DNA of 64,000 nt. Origin: Coriaria nepalensis (taxonomy: Eukaryota; Streptophyta; Magnoliopsida; Cucurbitales; Coriariaceae). Below, piece by piece: positions 36,685 through 48,600 of the stretch. The position numbers and the translations under genes were made by a program. The stretch is taken from contig CP114482.1 of assembly GCA_027186245.1 (NCBI GenBank), positions 439,001 to 503,000 of the forward strand. Direction: 5' to 3'. The notes beneath the pieces were generated by a model, which did no database searches, was not told where the DNA came from, and saw only the letters and a list, made by a program, of their open reading frames with translations. The first letter of the stretch is position 1; the number at the start of each line of letters is the position of its first letter.

Positions 36685-39600
36685 ATGGCATCTGAAGCTG
36701 ACATATTGATCTCGGTATCATATAAAACAACTCTCTATTTTACTTCATCTAATTGGTTTTTACTCTTGTTATCTGCTAATTATATCACGATCGATGTTTT
36801 TATACAATAACACCATATTATGTAACACTCTTTAACTTCAGATCAATATGATCTTACTAGTACTCGGTACAGTCATAGCATGCATGACCGTATATTGAAG
36901 ATTCTCAGGAAACTCAGTAGATATATATTGTTTTCTAATTCAAAATAGAAAAGCTTACAGCTGTTAGCAGTTTTCTTTCTAGATCAAGGAAATTTTATAG
37001 CTGTTAAGTGTATAGAGGATGCAAAATATAGAAGTTCCATATATCCTTACTAATATGAACTCATAGATTTCCTACTTCTGATCTTATGTCGCAAAATCCT
37101 GTACTTACTATATGGTTCTGCCTACCCTTTCGTAGACAAGACTTGTCATAATTAGTAACCGTAAAATAATTAGCTAGAAGTCGAAGCCACATTTGTTTCT
37201 GTTAACGAGTATGTTTTGCTATATATGTATGATGTTGCCTTAAAAAGAGGAATGTCTAAATATTTTGAATAATCTCCTTTTAATAATAGACATGATCACA
37301 TCCCAAGTATTAGCAACTAATAAAATAAGAAACGGTTTGATAAGAGTATCTCCAATACCGTTTGCTATATAATTTATGACATGCATATGAAGTGCATATG
37401 AATTGCCGATATAGAATATGAACCAGTACCTGAAATAGAAGCATAGAGAGTGGTTTGCTGCAACAATGACCCTCAAATCTGCACAAAATTTGTACTAAAC
37501 ACAAAGCATTCTCCTTTTGCAGAAAATTGAAGAAGACAGACACCTGATGATTGGGCACCTTGACATACCACAAAGTGAAAGTACCGAGTCAGAAGTGAAA
37601 AATTTAGAAGCACAGCAAAATCAGCCTTCTTTAATAGTTGAATTTCAAGAAGAAATACATAAAATAAATGTAGAAACCAATGTGAATAAGGAAACAACTG
37701 AGGGTGTGAATTTTTTGCCTCCAGCCTCACTTGCTGAAATTATTAGTCAAGAGAAGGGAAGTTCAAAAAGTTATTCTGAGGCTGATGTGGCAGAAAAAGC
37801 TGAAACAGAGCTGCCAGAGAATTACAAGTTAAAAAAAATCGAACAATTTGAAGATGTAGAAGACAATGGGAGCCAGAAACATGAATTAACTGAAGAGAGA
37901 ACGCAATATGAAACAGAAATACCACATGAAAGTGGAGAAAGTTTGCCAATTGGAAATGCTGAAGAACCTAGCCATGAGGCTGACGGAGAGGAAAATTTGA
38001 AGGATAAGTTAGAAAGCAGCTTATTGCAGCAAAATGAAGAAAAATCCCTGAGCAAGAGTACGGAGGAAAGTGAAATAGCAGTCTCAAGAGAAAGTGAAGA
38101 AACAGAAGGGAGAGAAATTACATACCCTGATGAACACTTCATGGGTAAAGAGAAGGAAGTGGAAGAACCTGCTGATAATATTATCAGTGAGAAAATTGTT
38201 CAAACAGAAAAGGTTAGAAACTTTTTCGTAATCGTATAAATGAAAGTTTATGAAAATTTTGATTCCTACGATAGAAGTCCTACCAAAACATATATCTATT
38301 GTACCTTTTTCTCAATCTACTAAGGTGATTCATCCTTCTATATGTGAAAAAAATCATGTGATATTCTATCCACATTGCAGAATCTACCCACCTTAGATTT
38401 GAAAGAAGCCCCTGTAAGTCCGGAAGTCAACTCTAAAGTTACATCAAGGCTTGAAGAAACAGAAATGAAAGAACAAAAACTAGATGAAGTGTCCAAATTT
38501 GAACATGAACAGCCTGTTCAAGAATCCAACAGAGACTTCATAGCCGTGGAAGAGCATGCTTCTGAAATATATAAAAGCACAGAAAGCACAGTTTCAGAGC
38601 ATGCACCTTTGCAAGGGACAATAGGGGAATTTATCTCAGAAACAAGTGAAAGCAAAGCAGCAGATAAAGGTTTGTATAACACCCCAACACTTAAAAGTAA
38701 CTAACATATGCTTACAATGTCATACATTTACTCTACTTTCTAGTTAATAAAGCATTTTTTTTAAGACAATACAAATTGATGATACTTTTGCACCAGAATC
38801 AATTGAAGTAGAAGCTGTTATAAAGTCAGAAGAGAGTGAAAAGGAGGCAGAAACAAAGCATGAAGAAACAGAAGTGGAAGAACAAACAATTGATGAAGTG
38901 TCCAAATTTGAACAAGAGCAACCACTTAAAGGTTTGTATAACACCCCAACACTTAAAAGTAACTAACATATGCTTACAATGTCATACATTTACTCTACTT
39001 TCTAGTTAATAAAGCATTTTTTTTAAGACAATACAAATTGATGATACTTTTGCACCAGAATCAATTGAAGTAGAAGCTGTTATAAAGTCAGATGAGAGTG
39101 AAAAGGAGGCAGAAACAAAGCATGAAGAAACAGAAGTGGAAGAACAAACACTTGATGAAGTGTCCAAATTTGAACAAGAACAACCACTTCAAGAATCAAA
39201 CAGAGACTTCATAGCCGTGGAAGATCATGCCTCTGAAATATATAAAAGCACGGAGAGCACAGTTTTAGAGCATACACCCTTGGAAGGGACAATAGGGGAA
39301 AGTATCTCAGAAACAAGTGAAAGCAAAGCAGTAGATACAGGTTTGTATAAACACCCCAAGATGTAAAGTAACTAACATATGCTTACAATGTCATACATTT
39401 ACGCTACTTTCTAGTTAATAAAGCATTTTTTTAAGACAATACAAATTGATGATACTTTTGCACCAGAATCAATTGAAGTAGAAGCTGTTATAAAGTCAGA
39501 AGAGAGTGAAAAGGAGGCAGAAACAAAGCATGAAGAAACAGAAGTGGAAGAACAAACACTTGATGAAGTGTCCAAATTTGAACAAGAACAACCACTTCAA

Positions 39601-42600
39601 GAATCAAACAGAGACTTCATAGCCGTGGAAGAGCATGCCTCTGAAATATATAAAAGCACGGAGAGCACAGTTTTAGAGCATACACCTTTGGAAGGGACAA
39701 TAGGGGAAATTATCTCAGAAACAAGTGATAGCAAAGCAGCAGATACAGGTTTGTATAACACCCCAACACTTAAAAGTGACTAACATATGCTTACAATGTC
39801 TATGCTTACAATGTCTTACATTTACTCTACTTTCTAGTTAATAAAGCATTTTTTTAAGACAAAAAATTGATGATATTTTTGCACCATAATCAATTAAACT
39901 AGAAGCTGTTACAAAGTCAGAAGAGAGGGAAAAGGAGGCAGAAACAAAGCATGAAGAAAAAGAAGTGGAAGAGCAAAAATTTGATGAAGTGTCCAAATTT
40001 GAACAAGAACAACCAGTTCAAGAATCAAACAGAGACTTCATAGCCGTGGAAGAGCATACATCTGAAATATATAAAAGCACAGTGAGCACGGTTTCAGAGC
40101 ATACACCTTCGGAAGGGACAATAAGGGAAATTTTCGCAGAAACAAGTGAAAGCAAAGCAGCAGATACAGGTTTGTATAACACCCCAGCATGTAAAGTAAC
40201 TAACATAAGCTTATGATGTCTTACATTTAGTCTAGTTTCCAGTCATAAAGCATTTTGTTTTTAAGACGATACAAATTGGTGATATTTTTGCACCAGAATC
40301 AATTGAAGTAGAAGGTTTGACAAAGTCGGAAGAAAGGATAAAAGAGGCAGAAACAAAGCTTGAAGAAATAGAAGTGGAAGAACAAAAACTTGATGAAGTG
40401 TCTAAATTTGAACATGAACAGCCTGTTCAAGATTCAAACAGAGACATCATAGCCGTCGAAGAGCATGCATCTAAAATATATAAAAGCACAGAGAGCACGG
40501 TTTCAGAGCTTACACCTTTGGAAGGGACAATAGGAGAAATTATCTCAGAAACAAGTGAAAGGAAAGCAGAAGATACAGGTTTGTATAACACCTCAACACT
40601 TAAAGTAATTAACATATGCTTATAATATCATACATTTAGTCTAGTTTCCAATCATAAAGCATTTTGTTTTTAAGACAATACAAATTGGTGATACTTTTGC
40701 ACCAGAATCAATTGAAGTAGAATCTGTGACAAAGTCGGAAGAAAGGGAAAAGGAGGCAGAAACAAAGCTTGAAGAAACAGAAGTGGAAGAGCAAAAACTT
40801 GATGAAGTGTCCAAATTTGAACATGAACAGCCTGTTCAAGATTCAAACAGAGACATCATAGCCGTTGAAGAGCATGCATCTAAAATATATAAAAGCACAG
40901 AGAGCACGGTTTCAGAGCTTACACCTTTGGAAGGGACAATAGGAGAAATTATCTCAGAAACAAGTGAAAGGAAAGCAGAAGATACAGGTTTGTATAACAC
41001 CTCAACACTTAAAGTAACTAACATATGCTTATAATATCATACATTTAGTCTAGTTTCCAATCATAAAGGTTTTTAAGACAATACAAATTGGTGATACTTT
41101 TGCACCAGAATCAATTGAAGTAGAATCTGTGACAAAGTCGGAAGAAAGGGAAAAGGAGGCAGAAACAAAGCTCGAAGAAACAGAAGTGGAAGAACAAAAA
41201 ATTGATGAAGTCTCCAAATATGAACATGAACAGCCTGTTCAAGATTCAAACAGAGACATCATAGCCGTTGAAGAGCATGCATCTGAAATATATAAAAGCA
41301 CAGAGAGCACGGTTTCAGAGCATACAACTTTGGAAGGGACAATAAAGGAAATTATCTCAGAAACAAGTGAAAGCAAAGCAGCAGATATAGGTTTGTATAA
41401 CACCCCAACACATAAAGTAACTAACATATGCTTATGATGTCACACATTTAGTCTAGTTTCCAGTCATAAAGCATTTTGTTTTTAAGACGATACAAATGGG
41501 TGATATTTTTGTACCAGAATCAATTGAAGTAGAAGCTGTGACAAAGTCAAAAGAAAGGGAAAAGGAGGCAGAAACGAAGCTTGAAGAAACAAAAGTGGAA
41601 GAACAAAAACTTGATGAAGTGTCCAAATTTGAACATGAACATTCTGTTCAAGAATCAAACAGGGACATCATAGCCGTTGAAGAGCATACATCTGAAATAT
41701 TTAAAAACACAGAGAGCACAGTTTCAGAGCATACACCTTTGGAAGGGACAATAGGAGAAATTATCTCAGAAACAAGTGAAAGGAAAGCAGAAGACACAGG
41801 TTTGTATAACACCTCAACACTTAAAGTAACTAACATATGCTTACAATGTCATACATTTACTGTACTTTCTAGTTAATAAAGCATTTTTTTTAAGACAATA
41901 CAAATTGATGATACTTTTGCACCAGAATCAATTGAAGTAGAAGCTGTTATACAGTCAGAAGAGAGTGAAAAGGAGGCAGAAACAAAGCATGAAGAAACAG
42001 AAGTGGAAGAACAAACACTTGATGAAGTGTCCAAATTTGAACAAGAACAACCACTTCAAGAATCAAACAGAGACTTCATAGCCGTGGAAGAGCATGCCTC
42101 TGAAATATATAAAAGCACGGAGAGCACAGTTTTAGAGCATACACCTTTGGAAGGGACAATAGGGGAAATTATCTCAGAAACAAGTGAAAGCAAAACAGCA
42201 GATACAGGTTTGTATAACACCCCAAGATGTAAAGTAACTTACATATGCTTACGATGTCATACATTTACTCTACTTTCTAGTTAATAAAGCATTTTGTTTT
42301 TAAGACAATACAAATTGATGACATTTTTGCACCAGAATCAATTGAAGTAGACGCTATTACAAAGTCAGAAGAAAGGGAAAAGGAGGCAAAAAAGTTAAGG
42401 GGAGAGAATACTGGAAGACAGATTTTGGAAGAAAGTGATGTCAATAATCTTTCACTGGACTCTATTGGAGAAAATTTCGTAGAGAAATCTCAGGATGAAA
42501 AAAAGACACAGAAGAATAAAGATGATCATACATCTTCTGTTGAGCAAATTGGAGCAGACGATAACAGTAGCAGGGATAGTGAAGCTACAGATAAACCCGA

Positions 42601-45600
42601 AAAAGTAGAGTTGGAAGTTGAAGATGACTCACTGAGGAAGCAAGAGGAGTTGACTAGAGAAACTGAGGCAGAAGAATCATGTGAAGATACTGAAAAGAGT
42701 ACATTCATGGAGAAAGAAACCGTTCATAACCTTGAAGAAAACTTGCATCGAGAAACAGAACAAGAAGAAATTGAAAGTGTTAAACGAGAAAATGAAATTG
42801 CAGAGGAAGGGGTAAGAACAATCTTATTAAAGTACATATATATACATATTACAGACATATAGACATACTTATCTATATATATATATATATATATTTGTCT
42901 CCAGAACTATCCATCTTGATGCTTAGCAATTGTAAATTAACATTTGATTATCTCGAACAGTCCCATTTAGAATGGAAAGAGAAAGAGGAAAGAGAATTAG
43001 AGACACCCATTGACAGTATAGAATTGCATAAGGTCCATACTGCTATAGTAACCACAGAAGAATTAGATGAGGAGATTCATAAAGAAGCTTCATCCTCGAG
43101 ATTCAAAAAAGAGAACTCCAGTGAGGAAGTAGTTGAAAGCTTGGAAGATGAGCATGTTGATGCAGTGAAGGTAACAGAAGAGGTGGGTTAATACATACTC
43201 TTGCAATGGTTTTAATACTAAAAACAGAGGGTAATGATATGGAAATAAGGTATTCAACTCATATATTTCATGTACAGGTTTATACATATTTATAGAATCC
43301 TCTAGGATACAAAATAGGAAAGTAATTTAGTTTAGGAAAGTAATTTAGTTAGGAAAGTAATTTACCACTAATTTCTCTATCTATCTAAATATAGAAATAC
43401 TCAAATATGGTAAATATTTATAGCCTAATTCCTAAGGTTATGGTAAGACTTTCAACACTCCCCCTCAAGTTGGCATGAAAATATCTCTCATGGCTAGCTT
43501 GTTTACAAAGATCTCATGTAACCCTTTAGGAAGTCCCTTAGTGAGTATATCTGCAGTTTGACTAGCTGTAGGTATATAAGACATGCATATCACGCCACTG
43601 TCTATTTTTTCCTTAATGAAGTGCTTGTCAACTTCTACATGCTTTGTCCTATCATGGAGAATAGGATTGTGAGCTATAGAAATAGCTGCCTTGTTGTCAC
43701 AGTATACTTTGATAGGTGTTGGAGTAGAAATCTTCAATTCTCCTAGAACACGTTTGATCCATAATACTTCACAGAACCCATGTGCTACTGAGCGGAATTC
43801 TGCTTCAGCACTACTTCTTGCCACTACACTTTGTTTCTTACTTCTCCATGTAACCAAATTTCCCCCTACAAAGGTACAATAGCCCGAGGTAGATCTTCTG
43901 TCAATTACATTTCCTGCCCAATCTGCATCCGTGTAGGCTTCAACTTGTAAGTGACCTTTCTTTTTTAACATCAACCCTTTGCCAGGTGTCCCCTTTAGGT
44001 ACCTTAAAATTCTGAACACAGCTTCAAAATGTGTAGGTCCGGGAGAGTGCATGAACTGACTTACAATGCTGACTGCAAAAGTAATGTCAGGTCTAGTATG
44101 TGTTAGATAAATTAATCTTCCCACCAATCTCTGATAACGTTCTCGGTCTATCACCTCATTAGGAGCTGCTGTCTTCAATTTCACATTCGGTTCTGTAAGG
44201 GTGTCTGCTATCTTACAACCAGTCATCCCTGTTTCTTTAAGTAGATCAAGAACATATTTACGTTGGTTGACAAAAATTCCCTCTTTGGACCTTGCAAACT
44301 CCATTCCGAGGAAGTATTTCAGTTTTCCTAAGTCCTTAACTTCAAATTCTTCCTCAAGCTTACTTTTCAAGTTGCTGATTTCAATTGAGTCATCTCCTGT
44401 CATAATTATGTCATCTACATAAACAATCAGGATAGCTACTTTTCCTTCGGTGGAATGTTTAAAAAACATTGTGTGGTCAGCTTGGCTTTGTAAGAATCCA
44501 AGTCTCCTAACAACTTCACCAAACCGCTCAAACCAAGCTCTAGGAGATTGCTTAAGTCCATATAGAGCTTTCTTCAATTTGCACACTCTACCCTTCCCAA
44601 GTCTTTCTTCAAATCCAGGTGGTAGGTCCATGTATACCTTCTCTTGTAAGTCTCCATTTAAGAAAGCATTCTTTACATCGAATTGATGGAGTGGCCAATC
44701 GGAGTTAACTGCAAGAGAAAGGAGTATTCTAATAGAGTTAATTTTAGCAACAGGAGCAAACGTTTCTTGGTAGTCAATACCATGAGTTTGAGTAAATCCT
44801 TTGGCTACAAGTCTCGCTTTGTATCATTCCACACTTCCATCAGCTTTACACTTGACTGTAAAGACCCATTTACATCCCACTGTCTTCTTATTCTCGGGCA
44901 GATCAGTAACACTCCAAGTGTTGTTCTTCCTAAGAGCATTCATCTCCTCTATCACAGCCAATTTCCAATTCGAATCACCTAAAGCTTCCTGAATAGTTCT
45001 TGGAACAGACAGATTTGAGATCCTAGTCACAAATGCTCTATGAGTGTTTGACAGTTTTTCATATGATAAGTACTTTGCCATAGGATGTTGAGTGCAAGTG
45101 CGGGTTCCTTTTCTAAATGCAATAGGAATATCAAGGTCATTAGCAAACAAATTATCAAAGGATAGAGAGGGAGGATTCACCTGAGTTGGAGAGCCATTAC
45201 TCGGCGAATTTGATTGGTCATCAGCTAAAGGAATGGTTGGAGCCATAGTACTTTTGTTAAACCTTTTTCTGGTATAAACCTGGAGCTTTGGTTTGTTATG
45301 AAGTACATCTCCCCCTGTCTCTGATACAGTCAATTCTGGCAAGGTAGAGATAGGAGGACTTACACTAGTATCCATTTTCTCAACCAGTATTTCATGAAAC
45401 TCTTCATTAGAGTTGACTAAGGGCATAGGGACAGTTTCCCAAAAATTATTTTCACTCATTTGGGTCTCCTCTTGAAACACAGTTTTCTGAAAATAAGGTT
45501 GCTCCTCAACAAAGTTCACATCTATACTTTCAAAGAATTTTTTTGTGATGGGATTAAAACATTTGTACCCCCTTTTGTTTGAAGCATACCCTAGGAAGAC

Positions 45601-48600
45601 ACATTTTTCAGATTTTGGTTCCAACTTTGACCGGAAAGCATTTGGTATATATACATAACAAGTGCAACCGAAAACTTTTAAAGGAAGTTCTGCAGTGATC
45701 CGGTTTGTAGGAAAGCAATGTTTTAAGATTTTTAATGGTGTTTCAAATTTCAAAACTCGAGATGGCATTCTATTTATTAGATAACATGCAGTTAGTAAAG
45801 CATTTCCCCATAGATATTTTGGAACATTCATTGAAAACATAATTGCCCTTGTAACTTCTAATAAATGTCTATTTTTCCTTTCGGCAATACCATTTTGTTG
45901 TGGAGTGTCACGACAAGTTGATTGATGAATAATACCTTTTTCTGACAGAAATGTTCCTAACTGTTTGTTAAAGTATTCAGTTCCATTATCTGTTCTAAAA
46001 ATGCCTATTTTTATTTGAAATTGATTTTCAATCATAATATAGAAATCTTTGAATATTTTCTCAACTTCAGACTTCTTTTCCATTAAGTAGACCCAACATA
46101 ATCTTGTATGATCATCAATAAAAGTAACAAACCATTTTTTTCCAGATAGTGTATTGACCTTAGATGGACCCCAAACATCACTATGAAATAAGTAAAATGG
46201 TCTTGAACTAGAATATAATTTTATTGGAAAAGAAACACGATGGTCTTTAGCTAAATGACAAGCTTCACAATGTAATTCTGAGTGATAACCTCCTTTAAAA
46301 AGTGTAGGAAATACATGTTTTAAGTATGAAAAACTAGGGTGTCCTAATCTCTTATGCCATAATATGATCTTATCAGAGACAAAAGTTGAGCTAGTACTAC
46401 CTAATCCCTGAGCTTGATTAGTCCCAAAAACAGTTTCATCAAAGTAGTACAGCCCATTTCTTCCTTTAGCAGTTCCAATCATCTTCCCCGAGCTCCGGTC
46501 CTGAAACACACAAGTGAGAGGAGAAAAAGAAATGGAACAATTAGAATCCTGTGACAGTTTACTAACGGATAGAAGGTTACATGCAAGTTTTGGGACATGT
46601 AAGACTGATTTTAAGGTTAGGTTTTCTGAAATTTTAATGTGTCCTTTTCCTGCAATGGGTGAGAAACTACCATCAGCTATTCTGACTTTTTCTAGACCAG
46701 AACATGGATAATACGAGTCAAAGAATTTTGAACAACTTGTCATATGATCGGAAGCCCCTGAATCAATAATCCAAGAACTAGTTTCTCCTAGAGCCAAGAG
46801 TGCTATAGAAACTCTACCTGTCTGTGCCATAGAACCAGTAGGAGCATTAGGTGATGAATAGGATTTTAGTAGTTTTAGAAGGTGATCTAACTGCTCTTTA
46901 CCAAACATAGATGACTCGGCCTCATTTGCTGCAGGAACATTTCTTTCACCTTGTTTATTCTGCCTACCGTAGGATGGCCTTCCATGCAACTTGTAGCAAT
47001 TTTCTCTTGTATGGCGTGTCTTTCCACAAAAGTCACAGTGCAGATTATTCTTGTCTCCTGTGCGCTGGTTTTGGTAGGTTCTTCTGCTAGCTTGGGCTTC
47101 AGGTATGGCTAAGGCTGACCCTTCCACAATTTTAGTCAAATCCGTAGCCTTCTTTCCTAGCATTACGTGCCTCCTACTCTCTTCTCTTCGTACCTCTGCA
47201 AAGGCCTCCCCAATTGAAGGCATAGGATTCCTACCAATTATCCGACCACGGACCTCATCGAATTCAACATTTAGACCTGCAAGAAATTTGAAGATTCGGC
47301 CTGTATCCACCATCTTCTTGTGTTGGTTGCAGTCTTCAGGTGATTTCCACTCATAGTCGTTGAATAGGTCCAAGTCCTGCCAAAATCTTTTAAGGGTATT
47401 AAAATACTTAGTTACACAATCCTCACCTTGGCGAATTTCCCCTAATCTTAGGGTTAATTCATACACTTGAGACTGGTTTCCTAGATCAGAGTACATCAAT
47501 GAGACATTATCCCATAGTTCCTTAGCAGTAGGATAACAGAGGTAGTTTGCTCCTATCTCCTCTGTCATAGAGTTGACCAACCATGTCATTACCATTGAGT
47601 TTTCAGCATCCCAAGTGGCATAAGTTGGATCATCTAGGTCTGGTTCCTCTGTTTCTCCCGTGATGTAGCCAATTTTTCCTCTCCCCCTAATATACATGCG
47701 GACAGACTGTGACCATCTCAGAAAGTTATCCCCATTCAGTCGAATTGTGGTGATCTGAATGGGTGAGTTTTCTGATGGGTGTCGGACAGTTTGAAGTCCG
47801 GGCTTTAGGGTCTGATCGGAAGTGACTTCAGACATCTTTTAGGGTGTCGGACAGTTTTAACCTAGGGTTTTAGAACCTAGCTCTGATACCATAAAAACAG
47901 AGGGTAATGATATGGAAATAAGGTATTCAACTCATATATTTCATGTACAGGTTTATACATATTTATAGAATCCTCTAGGATACAAAATAGGAAAGTAATT
48001 TAGTTTAGGAAAGTAATTTAGTTTAGGAAAGTAATTTAGTTAGGAAAGTAATTTACCACTAATTTCTCTATCTATCTAAATATAGAAATACTCAAATATG
48101 GTAAATATTTATAGCCTAATTCCTAAGGTTATGGTAAGACTTTCAACAAATACACATCATGAGAACTTGTAAGCTAATATTTTATCTCTTTACCAGTCCC
48201 AATTGGAATCGCAAGAACATACTGAGGGAACAGAAGGGAAAGAAGAACCAGAAACATTAGATGAGCATATTCAGAAAGGAGCTTCATTTTCAAGCACAGA
48301 GAATGAGAAATTAAAGGAAGAAGCCATTGAAAAATTGTCATCTTCAACAACTCTCGAAGCAACAGTTGAGGGCTATGAACCAGTGAAGTTAGAAGAAGAG
48401 GTCAGCTTATACATACCTTTGACTAGGTTTCAATACATCTCTAATATATTTCATACTTGCAATTCACCACCTTTGCTATTTAACAGTTCAAATCAGAAGC
48501 TAAGGAAAAATTCAAGGAAACAGATTTGAAAGCCAAAAGAGACTTGGAGGCTACTGTGAATATTAACGAAGTCAAAATGCAGGAGGACCATGGTAGTTCA

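Larger units (their letters stand above)
43219..48148 (-). mobile_element. Young, nearly intact Ty1/copia retrotransposon in intron 14 of the giant gene
   Basis: A 4.93-kb element inserted antisense to its host gene between exons 14 and 15. The LTRs (43219-43457 and 47892-48148) are identical by eye except for one extra copy of an 18-bp tandem unit in the 5' LTR (47892-48148). A perfect 5-bp target-site duplication, aatac, lies at 43214-43218 and 48149-48153. Primer site and polypurine tract are intact. A single polyprotein frame spans it with one internal stop. LTR identity implies a very recent insertion. Confidence 0.96.

Noticed and set aside
40427..41836. Series of 62-codon minus-strand ORFs repeated through 40018-41836
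   Set aside because: They are antisense shadows of the tandem exon array; the repetition follows from the sense exons, whose frame and splice sites are consistent.
43465..44631. 388-codon RT/RNase H frame as a separate gene
   Set aside because: It is in the same frame as the upstream 1003-codon ORF of the same element, separated only by one stop codon and without its own promoter or start context.
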